DNA from: Bacillus cereus group sp. RP43
Lineage (GTDB): Bacteria; Bacillota; Bacilli; Bacillales; Bacillaceae_G
Reading direction: 5' to 3'
DNA: 64,000 nucleotides
NCBI RefSeq assembly: GCF_040459645.1
Contig: NZ_JARVHQ010000001.1
Location: forward strand, 434,001 to 498,000
This document shows, piece by piece, positions 36,621-45,203 of this stretch (positions are counted from its first letter, which is position 1; each line of letters begins with the position of its first letter). A program made the position numbers and the translations under genes. The notes below the pieces were generated by a model that saw only the letters and a program-made list of their open reading frames with translations, had not been told where the DNA came from and did no database searches.

Positions 36621-37571
36621 ATGAATAGAAACACAAGAAAAATTGCAATTATCGGTACTGGATTAGTTGGATCAAGCTGTGCGTATTCCATTGTAAACCA
36701 AGGGATTTGCGAAGAGCTATTGTTAATTGATATAAATCATGAACGTGCAGTTGGAGAAGCGATGGATTTATCGCACTGCATTAACTTTACAAATACAAGA
36801 ACAAAAGTATATGCAGGAAGCTATGAAAACTGCAAAGATATGGACATTGTCATTATTACAGCAGGACCAGCGCCAAAACCTGGACAAAGCCGTTTAGACA
36901 CTTTAGGAGCAAGTGCAAAGATTATGGAAAGCATTGTTGGGGGCGTAATGGAAAGTGGATTTGATGGCATTTTCTTACTCGCATCGAACCCAGTTGATAT
37001 TATTACATATCAAGTGTGGAAATTATCTGGATTACCTAGAAATCGTGTGATAGGTACTGGTACATCACTAGATTCTTCTCGCTTAAGAACAATTTTATCT
37101 GAAATGTTACATGTAGATCCTCGTAGTATTCATGGGTATTCATTAGGAGAACATGGTGATTCTCAAATGGTTGCTTGGTCTCACGTAACTGTTGGTGGAA
37201 AGCCAATGCTGCAAATTTTAGAGGAACAAAAAGAACAATTTGGTGAAATAGATTTAGATGAAATTGTTGAGAAGACTGCCAAAGCTGGATGGGAAATTTA
37301 TAAGCGTAAAGGAACTACTTATTATGGAATCGGAAATTCTCTAGCTTATATTGCTCGCTCAATTTTCAATGATGATCACCGTGTTATCGCTGTTTCAGCT
37401 ATTTTAGACGGGGAATATGGCGAATACGATATTTGTACAGGAGTACCAGCAATTATTACTAGAGACGGTGTAAGAGAAGTTGTAGAACTAAACTTATCAG
37501 AAGAGGAAGAAAGTCGCTTTGCAAAATCAAACGATGTTTTACGCGATTATATGAAAACAATTGGTTACTAA
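36621..37571 (+). CDS. ldh: L-lactate dehydrogenase
   Basis: A 316-residue enzyme that reduces pyruvate to lactate with NADH. It has the NAD motif IGTGLVGSS near residue 12, the substrate loop region PGQSRLD with Arg, and catalytic His in GEHGDSQ. B. cereus group strains have several ldh paralogues; which one this is cannot be fixed here. ATG 36621 follows TTAGGAGAGATTG. A membrane permease follows 22 bp on. The 250 bp leader holds a Rex-like site. Confidence 0.93.
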   Translation: MNRNTRKIAIIGTGLVGSSCAYSIVNQGICEELLLIDINHERAVGEAMDLSHCINFTNTRTKVYAGSYENCKDMDIVIITAGPAPKPGQSRLDTLGASAKIMESIVGGVMESGFDGIFLLASNPVDIITYQVWKLSGLPRNRVIGTGTSLDSSRLRTILSEMLHVDPRSIHGYSLGEHGDSQMVAWSHVTVGGKPMLQILEEQKEQFGEIDLDEIVEKTAKAGWEIYKRKGTTYYGIGNSLAYIARSIFNDDHRVIAVSAILDGEYGEYDICTGVPAIITRDGVREVVELNLSEEEESRFAKSNDVLRDYMKTIGY

Positions 37572-37593
37572 ATTATAGGAGAAGGTGAAACAA

Positions 37594-38607
37594 ATGAAGG
37601 AATATATAATGTCTCGTGTGTTTAAAGCTTCTGCCGGAATAGCACAAGGTATTTTCGTATCCCTTGGAATTGGTTTACTAATCGAAAATATAGGAAGAAT
37701 TGTTGATATCCCATTACTTATTACAATCGGAGTTGTTGCAAAATCACTTATGGCACCAGCAATTGGAGCCGGAATTGCTTTTATGCTCGGTGCAAACGGA
37801 CTCGTAATTTTCTCAGCGATGGTAGCCGGAGCAATAGGGGCGGGTTCAATTTCAATTACTGAAGCTGGTCTCATCATTAAAACAGGTGAACCAATCGGTG
37901 CATTATTAACAGCGACTTTAGCAGTTTATATTGGTAAACGTTTAAGTGGAAAAACTGCTTTAGATATGATGCTCGTTCCATTTGCAGCGATATTAGGTTC
38001 TGGTTTAGTCGGTATTTGGTTAGCTCAAAATATTAGCCCAGTTTTAAATACAGTTGGAGCATTCATTAAAGATAGTTCAGCTGGTAGCCCATTTATCGCT
38101 TCTATCGTGATTGCTGTAGTTTGGGGACTGTTACTCATCTCTCCAGCTTCATCAGCTGCGTTAGCGATAGCGCTTAGCTTAGATGGTGTTGCAGGTGGTG
38201 CAGCACTTGCAGGATGCGTTGCTCAGTTTATTGGATTCTCTGTTATTTCAGCGAAAGAAAATAATTTAGGTGGCATATTAGCTCAGGCACTTTGTACTCC
38301 AAAAGTACAGTTGCCGAACATTACTAAAAATCCAATGATTCTCGTCCCAACTGTCGTCGCCAGTGCTATAGTGGGCCCAGTATCAGCATTAATTTTCCAA
38401 CTGGAAGCAGGAAAAGAAATTGCAGGTCTTGGATTAAGTTCTCTTATCGCACCAATTAATTTAATTTCCAGCCAAGGATGGGAAGTTGTCCCAGCGATGA
38501 TAATCACTTATATCATCATCCCAGTAGCTGTTTCTTATATACTTTACATTGCTCTTAAAAAAGCAGGTCGTATTCACTCAGGTGATATGACTGTACCGCA
38601 ATCTTAA
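37594..38607 (+). CDS. PTS EIIC-like membrane permease
   Basis: A 337-residue protein with eight to ten helices and many Gly/Ala segments (MVAGAIGAGSISITEAGLI, LLISPASSAALAIALSLDG). It resembles the PTS_EIIC_2 group, membrane proteins without IIA or IIB domains. The coupling to ldh suggests transport linked to fermentation, but the substrate is unknown. ATG 37594 follows AGGAGAAGG; a GTG three codons upstream overlaps that site. Confidence 0.82.
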   Translation: MKEYIMSRVFKASAGIAQGIFVSLGIGLLIENIGRIVDIPLLITIGVVAKSLMAPAIGAGIAFMLGANGLVIFSAMVAGAIGAGSISITEAGLIIKTGEPIGALLTATLAVYIGKRLSGKTALDMMLVPFAAILGSGLVGIWLAQNISPVLNTVGAFIKDSSAGSPFIASIVIAVVWGLLLISPASSAALAIALSLDGVAGGAALAGCVAQFIGFSVISAKENNLGGILAQALCTPKVQLPNITKNPMILVPTVVASAIVGPVSALIFQLEAGKEIAGLGLSSLIAPINLISSQGWEVVPAMIITYIIIPVAVSYILYIALKKAGRIHSGDMTVPQS

Positions 38608-38631
38608 TTTGAAAATATCCTTCACAAGAGA

Positions 38632-38667
38632 AAAAAGCAGACTGAGAAGCCACAGTCTGCTTTTTTA
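38632..38667 (+). terminator. terminator of ldh-permease operon
   Basis: AGCAGACTG pairs with CAGTCTGCT, with A and T runs either side. Confidence 0.9.
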
Positions 38668-38670
38668 CAT

Positions 38671-38825
38671 TTTATCCCGCTATTTGCGGGCAGTAAAAAT
38701 CCCACCTCAAAATTCGGCTGGAGCAAAGTAGTTAGGATGGGAGTCGGGCTGCCCGTAAACGCCCGATTGGTGAGGGCTGATAATCAGTGGGGGATGCCCC
38801 CACACTGATTATAGTTTCACTTTAT
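38671..38825 (-). repeat. bcr1-type repeat, copy 3
   Basis: This 155 bp reverse copy has TTTAT at 38671-38675 and 38821-38825. The conserved end (AAAGTGAAACT on the minus strand) is read as the last codons of the PAP2 gene. Confidence 0.9.
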
Positions 38826-39462
38826 GATTTTGTTTTACTGGAACGCGTACTGTTTCTTTTGCTAACAATAGTTGAACACCAAAGTATAGTACGCTTGCAA
38901 GCGTCATTCCAGAAATGGCGTCTACAAAGGCATGTTGCTTCGTAAATAATGTTGATAAAATAATAAGCGTTCCGAAGAAAGTAAGAATGTAATATTCCAA
39001 AGCATGCTGTTCTCTACGCTTAAAGGCAGCTAACATAATTACAAATGTCGTAAGGACATGAATGCTAGGGAAACAGTTTACCGGTTGATCAATACTATAA
39101 ATATAGCGGACTAGTTCGGAAAATACGTCTGTTCCAACGACGGTTGGACGTGGTACAGTTGTCTGCCAAAAATAATAAATCGAAAAACAAGCAAGTTTTC
39201 CAAGAATTACACTACTTAAAGTGACATAATATTGCTTTCGATCAGCAAAACAGTAATAAATAAGTGCGCCGTATAAGTATGGAAACCAAAGTAAATAAGG
39301 AATAATAAATGCTTTCACAAATGGAATCCAATCATCTACTACAGTCGTGACATCTACTGCGTGAACAATAGATTTATTTAATACATCGTAAAGGGGACTT
39401 ACGAGTACGAGTAGAAGTATATAACTTAACGGAATAAAAGATGAAAGTTTTAATTTCTTCAT
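38809..39462 (-). CDS. PAP2-family membrane phosphatase
   Basis: A 217-residue protein with about six helices. The three lipid-phosphatase motifs are present: KLACFSIYYFWQTTVPRP, CFPSIHVLT, and STLFTKQHAFVDAISG. It probably removes phosphate from a membrane lipid such as undecaprenyl or phosphatidylglycerol phosphate. The last residues KVKL and the stop codon come from a bcr1 copy that inserted at the 3' end. Confidence 0.9.
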   Translation of the reverse strand: MKKLKLSSFIPLSYILLLVLVSPLYDVLNKSIVHAVDVTTVVDDWIPFVKAFIIPYLLWFPYLYGALIYYCFADRKQYYVTLSSVILGKLACFSIYYFWQTTVPRPTVVGTDVFSELVRYIYSIDQPVNCFPSIHVLTTFVIMLAAFKRREQHALEYYILTFFGTLIILSTLFTKQHAFVDAISGMTLASVLYFGVQLLLAKETVRVPVKQNHKVKL

Positions 39463-39605
39463 GACAATCTCCTATGTTTAGTAATGTAAATAAATTCAAT
39501 TGATTATAATATAGAAACCCAAATTGGGCTATCGATTTTACTTACATTTTCTTGAATTTACCTTACGTTTTTGTCACTTGACTTAAAAGAGGGGGAGGCT
39601 GCTAA

Positions 39606-40133
39606 ATGAAGCGTTCACTTTATTTCTTAGTTTTTATATTGTTATGCCTAGTGAGTACTGGGTGTGCAAATGATAATGAAGGAGAGACATTAGAATATAA
39701 CGGGAGAGCACTCGTAATTGGAGTTGTTGGAGAAAAACCGAAAGATACGTTTAGGAATGTAAAGTTTGAAAATGTGAAGTTAGAAGAGATGAAGGAGAAA
39801 GCAGCAAAAGTTGATGGTTTTCTTGTCATGAAAGAATACTTTCAAGAAGCATCAAAGGAGCAGTATACGGACTTATTTTTATCATTAAAGAAGCCGGTAT
39901 TTTTTGTCGGTCTAAAAGATCTGCCATACTTGATTTTTACTGAAAAAGATTTAGATTATGACAACGCCCCAAGGGACAGAGCTATGATGTATACACAAGG
40001 ATTTGTAAATATGGGGAATCCTGAGGGACAATATTGGGGTATGGGATTATATAATGATACTGTTTCGGATCAAAATATTCATAATATGTATATCATAGTA
40101 TTTCAAACAATTGCAGATTATTTAAGTCGATGA
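39606..40133 (+). CDS. predicted lipoprotein
   Basis: A 175-residue protein with a lipobox LVSTGC (Cys ~21). The mature part is alpha/beta (RALVIGVVGEKP...DGFLVMKEYFQEASKEQY). I do not recognise a family. GGGGGAGG precedes the ATG. It stands alone between PAP2 and a tandem repeat. Confidence 0.75.
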   Translation: MKRSLYFLVFILLCLVSTGCANDNEGETLEYNGRALVIGVVGEKPKDTFRNVKFENVKLEEMKEKAAKVDGFLVMKEYFQEASKEQYTDLFLSLKKPVFFVGLKDLPYLIFTEKDLDYDNAPRDRAMMYTQGFVNMGNPEGQYWGMGLYNDTVSDQNIHNMYIIVFQTIADYLSR

Positions 40134-40135
40134 TG

Positions 40136-40166
40136 AAGGAGCCTGTAAAAGGGCTCTTTTTATTTT
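40136..40166 (+). terminator. weak terminator after the lipoprotein gene
   Basis: GGAGCC pairs with GGGCTC imperfectly over a short loop, then TTTTTATTTTT. Confidence 0.6.
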
Positions 40167-40170
40167 TAAA

Positions 40171-40364
40171 TAAACGCTTGTTTAAGAGGTATGTTCGGTA
40201 GGGGAAAAACCTATGTATTCCAATGGTTGAGGTAGAAAAACATGAAATTAATCAAACGTTTGTTTAAGATATATGTTCGGTATGAAAAAATATATGTATT
40301 TCAAAGGTTGAGGTAGAAAAATCAGAAATTAATCAAACGTTTGTTTAAGATATATGTTCGGTAT
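40171..40364 (+). repeat. tandem 81-82 bp repeat
   Basis: TGTTTAAG(A)(G/T)ATATGTTCGGTA starts at 40179, 40261 and 40342: period 82 then 81. Between them lies a shared stretch (TATGTATT.CAA.GGTTGAGGTAGAAAAA.CA.GAAATTAATCAAACG). Two full units and part of a third are present. Each unit carries the palindrome AAACGTTT. No gene lies in this 421 bp gap. Confidence 0.88.
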
Positions 40365-40554
40365 GGGATGAGAAAAAAGTTTTAAAAAATTATATATTTA
40401 TTTTTTCTTGATAAATGGCGGAAAAATAAGAAAAATTAGCAGGGTTATTAAAAATTATCACGAAATAAGTAAAAGTTTAGCGAATAATCGTTTGAAATAA
40501 TAAAACGTTTTCTATATGATAAAGGTAAAGGTAAGTAAAAAAGTAGGTGAATTT

Positions 40555-40920
40555 ATGACAGTAACATTTTATTCATATCCAAAGTGTGGCACATGTCAAA
40601 AAGCAAAGAAATGGTTTGAGGCAAACGATGTAGCATATGAGATGATTCATATTGTTGAAAATCCACCGTCAAAAGAAGATTTACGTAATTTACATGAGAA
40701 AAGTGAATTACCATTAAAAAAATTCTTTAATACAAGTGGAATGCGTTACCGCGAACTGGGTTTAAAAGATAAGTTAAAGGATGCAAGCGAAGACGAAATG
40801 TACGAGCTTTTAGCATCTGATGGCATGTTAATTAAACGTCCAATTGTAACAGATGGAACGAGTGTAACACTTGGTTTTAACGAAGAGCAGTTTGAAAGTG
40901 TGTGGAAAAAGTACCAATAA
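40555..40920 (+). CDS. yusI: ArsC/Spx-family protein YusI
   Basis: A 121-residue thioredoxin-fold protein of the ArsC/Spx family. It has CGTC near the N-terminus ([13 protein letters not shown]), [16 protein letters not shown], and [10 protein letters not shown]. subtilis yusI also precedes gcvH. Start ATG 40555 follows TAGGTGA. It may act as a thiol oxidoreductase. Confidence 0.9.
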   Translation: MTVTFYSYPKCGTCQKAKKWFEANDVAYEMIHIVENPPSKEDLRNLHEKSELPLKKFFNTSGMRYRELGLKDKLKDASEDEMYELLASDGMLIKRPIVTDGTSVTLGFNEEQFESVWKKYQ

Positions 40921-40961
40921 GGTATTTTTACATAATTAATACATTCACTGGAGGTACAGTC

Positions 40962-41345
40962 ATGAGCATTCCAAATAATTTACGTTACTCTGAAGAACAC
41001 GAATGGGTAAAAACAGAAGGTAATGCGGTTGTTATCGGTATTACTCATTTTGCGCAAGGTGAGTTAGGCGATATCGTATTCGTTGAACTTCCTGAAGTAG
41101 GTGCAACAATCCAAGCTGACGAGCCATTCGGAAGCGTAGAATCTGTTAAAACAGTTTCTGAATTATACGCACCTGTAAGTGGTAAAGTTGTAGCAGTAAA
41201 CGAAGAATTAAGTGACCAACCAGAACTAGTTAACGAATCTCCATACGAGGGTGCATGGATGGTTAAAGTTGAACTTTCTGATGCAAGCCAAGTTGAGAAG
41301 TTATTAACTGCAGAAAAATATGCAGAAATGACAAACCAAGACTAA
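40962..41345 (+). CDS. gcvH: glycine cleavage system H protein
   Basis: A 127-residue lipoyl carrier that shuttles the aminomethyl group between GcvP and GcvT. In bacilli it is also the entry point for lipoate, made by LipM and LipA. The lipoyl Lys lies in [11 protein letters not shown] (residue ~63). AGGT precedes ATG 40962. Confidence 0.96.
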   Translation: MSIPNNLRYSEEHEWVKTEGNAVVIGITHFAQGELGDIVFVELPEVGATIQADEPFGSVESVKTVSELYAPVSGKVVAVNEELSDQPELVNESPYEGAWMVKVELSDASQVEKLLTAEKYAEMTNQD

Positions 41346-41357
41346 TTATAGTCGACT

Positions 41358-41388
41358 AAAGGACAGCCTTTGTGCTGTCCTTTTTTAT
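41358..41388 (+). terminator. gcvH terminator
   Basis: AAAGGACAGC and GCTGTCCTTT pair, then TTTT. Confidence 0.88.
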
Positions 41389-41468
41389 GTTGTGTTACAT
41401 AATGAATTTAAAAACATATATATTAATTATTATGTAGGAGAACGTTTTTGAAAAACTTTTTTCATTGT

Positions 41469-41580
41469 TTAGCTCCAGCGGCTAGAACAGTTGGTCATTT
41501 CACTCCTTCACTTGAGGAAAAAGGCGCCTCTAGCTCAGGAGTTCCAATGCCCTCTTGTTCTGAGCGAGCCGCTTGTGCTT
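41469..41580 (-). repeat. ~120 bp hairpin repeat
   Basis: A reverse copy of the family seen at 31553. Terminal stem: GCGGCTAGAACAG with TGTTCTGAGCGAGCCGC. The AGAACA/TGTTCT pair differs from most copies in a compensated way. Confidence 0.88.
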
Positions 41581-41590
41581 TCGATATTGT

Positions 41591-41703
41591 CCAGCTCCAG
41601 CGGCTAGATTGTTCGGTGGCTTCGCGTCTTCCAGAGAGGCAAAAAGCGCCTCTATGTCAGAAGCTCCATCCCCCTCACAATCTGAGCGAGCCGCTTGTGC
41701 TTT
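41591..41703 (-). repeat. ~120 bp hairpin repeat
   Basis: The second of two adjacent reverse copies. Its stem is GCGGCTAGATTGT with ACAATCTGAGCGAGCCGC, a third compensated version (AGATTG/CAATCT). Confidence 0.88.
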
Positions 41704-41800
41704 TCTTTTGTAAAAATAAACAGGAAACAACATGAAAATAACGAATATACTATATACTAAGTTAAAGGTTGTATAGTATATGGTGATCGGGTGATGACGT

Positions 41801-42145
41801 ATGATTTATGTGGAAAAAGTCATTATTGTAGAAGGTAAATCGGATAGAAGAAAGATTGAATCTATTATTCGTGAACCAGTGGAAATTGTTTGTACAAATG
41901 GTACAATTGGTTTGTCGAAAATGGATGAGCTCATTGATCAGTTTTTTGATAAGGACGTATATGTGCTAGTGGATGCTGATGATGCAGGAGAAAAGTTAAG
42001 GAAACAATTCCGAAAAGAATTTCCGCAAGCAGAGCATATTTATATTGATCGCTCGTATCGCGAGGTGGCGACTGCACCTTCTTCACATTTAGCAAATGTA
42101 TTATGGGGAGCTGACATTGACGTTTATACAGAATATTTACGGTAA
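41801..42145 (+). CDS. yusF: Toprim-domain protein YusF
   Basis: A 114-residue stand-alone Toprim domain: VIIVEGKSDRRKIE at the N-terminus (catalytic Glu) and VLVDADDAGEKLRKQF (Asp-x-Asp). Small Toprim proteins of this kind are RNase M5-like nucleases. The neighbour yusE starts 3 bp after its stop. Confidence 0.92.
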   Translation: MIYVEKVIIVEGKSDRRKIESIIREPVEIVCTNGTIGLSKMDELIDQFFDKDVYVLVDADDAGEKLRKQFRKEFPQAEHIYIDRSYREVATAPSSHLANVLWGADIDVYTEYLR

Positions 42146-42148
42146 GGA

Positions 42149-42457
42149 ATGATAGAAGTGATTGATTGGACAGGTGCCGAAGCTACAGCCCTAATAGGAA
42201 ATGAAGAAAAAACAGTGTTATATGTGTATACACCAATGTGTGGAACATGCCAATTAGCAAAGAAGATGTTGACGGTCGTTGAGATGACGATTGAAGATTT
42301 AAAAATTGGAATGTTAGATTTGAATTATGCCCCGCATTTAGCGAAAGAGTATGGGATAGAAAGTGTACCGTGTTTACTTATTTTTGAAAATGGGACACTG
42401 ACGAAGAAAATATATGCATTTCATTCGGTTGAATATTTATATACGGAATTAAAGTAG
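42149..42457 (+). CDS. yusE: thioredoxin-like protein YusE
   Basis: A 102-residue thioredoxin-fold protein with CGTC in YTPMCGTCQLAKKML and the cis-Pro loop GIESVPCLLIF. It is co-translated with yusF. Its partner is unknown. Confidence 0.9.
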   Translation: MIEVIDWTGAEATALIGNEEKTVLYVYTPMCGTCQLAKKMLTVVEMTIEDLKIGMLDLNYAPHLAKEYGIESVPCLLIFENGTLTKKIYAFHSVEYLYTELK

Positions 42458-42508
42458 GCGGCAAAGTTTTTGCCGCCTCGACATATTTCTTGGGAAATAT
42501 GTCGACAT
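42456..42508 (+). terminator. double hairpin after yusE
   Basis: GGCGGCAAA/TTTGCCGCC overlaps the yusE stop. A second hairpin TCGACATATTTC/GAAATATGTCGA follows at once. There is no clear T run, so termination strength is uncertain. Confidence 0.6.
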
Positions 42509-42609
42509 GCGTGATAGATACAGTATTTGTCGAGCGAAAGTAACAGGATTGCTCTTTAATAAGAGGGAATGGTATGTAATAGAAAGTGATATGAGGGATG
42601 TGGTTTAGG

Positions 42610-42954
42610 ATGAAATTATATTCTTTGCTTCAATCATTTGTAAATTACGCTAATGGTCAATATCATTTAGAACCGCTTTTAAGGCAAGGGGAAAGAACTG
42701 TTAATTTTCGTTTTGGAGATGAAAGCTGCTCGTTACAAATTTCAAGAGATTATATAGAACTTTTGAAAGAGGCGAGAGGAACGGAACAAATCGTTTGTTT
42801 AGAGGAAGAGGATGTACAAAAATTAGTGACTGGAAATATGAGGTTGCAAACGTTAATGAGTGATGGACGGGTACAATATTCTGGAACTTATCGAACGATG
42901 TTATTAGTTGAATCGATGTTTCATATATGTAAACCGATGTCAGTCGGGGCTTAA
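42610..42954 (+). CDS. yusD: YusD-like protein
   Basis: A 114-residue cytoplasmic protein, the position equivalent of B. subtilis yusD, which precedes metNPQ. It shows an SCP2-like alternation (VNFRFGDESCSLQISRDYIELL). Function unknown. The start could be ATG 42610 or an in-frame ATG four codons upstream. Confidence 0.75.
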   Translation: MKLYSLLQSFVNYANGQYHLEPLLRQGERTVNFRFGDESCSLQISRDYIELLKEARGTEQIVCLEEEDVQKLVTGNMRLQTLMSDGRVQYSGTYRTMLLVESMFHICKPMSVGA

Positions 42955-42988
42955 AATTCTGAAGTTTCTTTTTTTGCGAAAATTTCTG

Positions 42989-43017
42989 TTGACACGGCGT
43001 GTGGATATTGATACAAT
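42989..43017 (+). promoter_or_regulatory. sigma-A promoter of metNPQ
   Basis: TTGACA (42989-42994), 17 bases, TACAAT (43012-43017), about 60 bp before the SAM riboswitch. Confidence 0.85.
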
Positions 43018-43076
43018 TCAATTCATAAAATATAGACAATTTCATAAATTATAAATCAGACGAAAATTTAATCTGA

Positions 43077-43253
43077 TTTCTCTTATTAAGAGAGGTGGAG
43101 GGACTGTGCCCTGTGAAGCCCGGCAACCGTCAACTTATGTTGAAATGGTGCCAATTCCTGCAAAGCAAATGCTTTGAGAGATGAGAGAGAGGGATAGTGT
43201 TGTTATATACGCATATAAACCTTTCTGCTTCTCTAGAAGCGGAAAGGTTTTTT
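43077..43253 (+). promoter_or_regulatory. SAM-I riboswitch (S-box) with terminator
   Basis: The S-box core is plain: CTCTTATTAAGAGAGGTGGAGGGA, then GCCCTGTGAAGCCCGGCAACC and GGTGCCAATTCCTGC, closing with GATGAGAG. The terminator AACCTTTCTGCTTC/GAAGCGGAAAGGTT with T6 lies at 43218-43253. S-adenosylmethionine binding should stop transcription of the methionine importer genes. Confidence 0.96.
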
Positions 43254-43300
43254 GTTGTTTGAATGCGGAGGACATTCAAATAATAAGAGGAGCTATAACG

Positions 43301-43324
43301 ATGGACTACACGCATCAAAAATAA
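43301..43324 (+). other. possible 7-codon ORF in the metN leader
   Basis: AGAGGAGC is followed after 7 bases by ATG and six codons (MDYTHQK) and a stop. The ribosome-binding site is as good as that of real genes. It could be a leader peptide, or the relic of an older gene start displaced by the repeat insertion. Confidence 0.35.
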
Positions 43325-43358
43325 AAAAATGCGGAGTCTATCCAAAATTTTCAAGAAA

Positions 43359-43475
43359 TCCAGCTCCAGCGGCTAGAATGTTCGATGGCTTCGCTTCTTC
43401 CTATGAGGCAAAAAGCACCTCTACGTCAGAAGCTCCATCCACTTCACATTCTAAACGAGCCGCTTACGCTTTTTA
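43359..43475 (-). repeat. ~120 bp hairpin repeat in the metN leader
   Basis: A reverse copy with GCGGCTAGAATGT at one end and ACATTCTAAACGAGCCGC at the other. It lies between the S-box terminator and the metN ribosome-binding site, so it is part of the metN leader mRNA. Confidence 0.88.
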
Positions 43476-43497
43476 AACAAAAAAGGGGTGATACACC

Positions 43498-44523
43498 ATG
43501 ATTCTATTAGAGAATGTAAAGAAAATATATAAGGCAAAAAGCGGTGATGTCACTGCTGTAGATAACGCCAACTTACAAATAGAGAAAGGCGAAATATTTG
43601 GTGTTATCGGATATAGTGGCGCTGGGAAAAGTTCTTTAATCAGATTGTTTAATCAATTAGAGAAACCAACTTCTGGCCAAATTACAATTGCAAATCGTGT
43701 CATTTCAGCGATTACTGGAAATGAACTTCGTAAGGCAAGACAAGAAATTGGAATGATTTTTCAGCATTTCAACTTACTTTGGTCACGAACTGTGCGTGAA
43801 AATATCGCATTCCCACTTGAAATTGCAGGTGTCGATAAGGCGGAGAGAAGAAAACGTGTCGATGAGTTAATTCATCTTGTTGGATTAGAAGGAAGAGGAG
43901 ACGCGTACCCATCTCAGCTAAGTGGTGGACAAAAGCAGCGCGTCGGGATTGCAAGAGCGTTAGCAAATAATCCACAAGTACTTTTATGTGACGAAGCAAC
44001 GTCAGCACTTGATCCGGAAACGACAGATCAAATTTTAGATTTACTATTAGATATTAATAAGCGTCTCGGTTTAACAATTGTATTGATTACACATGAGATG
44101 CACGTTATTCGAAAAATTTGTAATCGAGTGGCGGTAATGGAGAAAGGGAAGATTGTAGAAACGGGTCCAGTACTTGACGTATTCCGTAATCCACAGCAAG
44201 ACATTACGAAACGCTTTGTACAGCAGTTAACGGATTCTGAAGATACAAATGAAACGATTGAAAGTTTAATTGAAAAATACCCAGATGGAAAAGTAATTCG
44301 CTTGCAGTTTGTCGGTGAGGCTGTAGAAAGACCGGTACTTCAAAGATTAATGCAACGCAGTGATATAGAAGTTAGCATTTTGCAAGGAAATATCGCACAA
44401 ACGAATAACGGTTCTTACGGAAGTTTAGTCGTTCATTTAAATGGTGAAGAAACAGCGATCCAGCAAGCAATAGAAGGAATTCATCAAGATCAAGTAGAGC
44501 TGGAGGTGATTGCACATGGATAA
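43498..44523 (+). CDS. metN: methionine ABC transporter ATP-binding protein
   Basis: A 341-residue ATPase that powers methionine uptake. It has Walker A GYSGAGKSS, signature LSGGQKQR, Walker B VLLCDEATSALD, and a C-terminal NIL regulatory domain (~260-341) that senses methionine. AAAGGGGTG precedes the ATG. The S-box controls it. The stop overlaps metP. Confidence 0.96.
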   Translation: MILLENVKKIYKAKSGDVTAVDNANLQIEKGEIFGVIGYSGAGKSSLIRLFNQLEKPTSGQITIANRVISAITGNELRKARQEIGMIFQHFNLLWSRTVRENIAFPLEIAGVDKAERRKRVDELIHLVGLEGRGDAYPSQLSGGQKQRVGIARALANNPQVLLCDEATSALDPETTDQILDLLLDINKRLGLTIVLITHEMHVIRKICNRVAVMEKGKIVETGPVLDVFRNPQQDITKRFVQQLTDSEDTNETIESLIEKYPDGKVIRLQFVGEAVERPVLQRLMQRSDIEVSILQGNIAQTNNGSYGSLVVHLNGEETAIQQAIEGIHQDQVELEVIAHG

Positions 44524-45181
44524 GTTAATCGCAAATGTTGATTGGAATCAAATGTTAGAAGCAACTGGTGAAACGTTATATATGACGGCAATCGCAGCAC
44601 TTGCCACATTTGTTTTAGGACTTATTTTAGGACTATTACTCTTTATGACAGCGAAAGATAATTTATGGGAAAATAAAGCGATTAATACGGTGATTGGAGC
44701 GTTCGTAAACATTTTCCGTTCTATACCGTTCATCATTTTAATTATTTTATTAATCCCATTCACAAAGATTCTTCTTGGAACAATTCTCGGAGCGAGTGCA
44801 GCGCTGCCAGCTTTAATTATTGGAGCGGCACCATTTTACGCGAGAATGGTTGAAATCGCACTTCGTGAAATTGATAAAGGGGTAATTGAAGCTTCAAAAG
44901 CAATGGGAGCAAAAACAAGCACAATCATTTTGAAAGTATTAATTCCAGAAGCGTTACCAGCATTAGTATCTGGTATTACGGTAACGACAATTGCTTTAGT
45001 AGGCTATACAGCAATGGCAGGTGTTGTTGGTGCTGGTGGTCTTGGAACACTTGCTTACTTAGAAGGATTCCAGCGTGGAAATAACGATGTAACAATCGTT
45101 GCGACAATTTGTGTATTACTCGTTGTATTTTTAATTCAGTGGATTGGTGATAGTGTAACGACTCGAATAGATAAAAGATAA
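44516..45181 (+). CDS. metP: methionine ABC transporter permease
   Basis: A 221-residue permease with five helices and the ABC coupling motif EASKAMGAKTSTIILKVLIPEALP. It begins inside the end of metN (8 bp overlap) after GGAGGTGA. Confidence 0.95.
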   Translation: MDKLIANVDWNQMLEATGETLYMTAIAALATFVLGLILGLLLFMTAKDNLWENKAINTVIGAFVNIFRSIPFIILIILLIPFTKILLGTILGASAALPALIIGAAPFYARMVEIALREIDKGVIEASKAMGAKTSTIILKVLIPEALPALVSGITVTTIALVGYTAMAGVVGAGGLGTLAYLEGFQRGNNDVTIVATICVLLVVFLIQWIGDSVTTRIDKR

Positions 45182-45203
45182 TGAAAACAGGGGGATATTT
45201 CAA

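Noticed and set aside
41448..41735. A 95-codon plus-strand frame over two hairpin repeats
   Set aside because: It is the repeat translated; the same peptide pattern occurs wherever the repeat is present in this direction.
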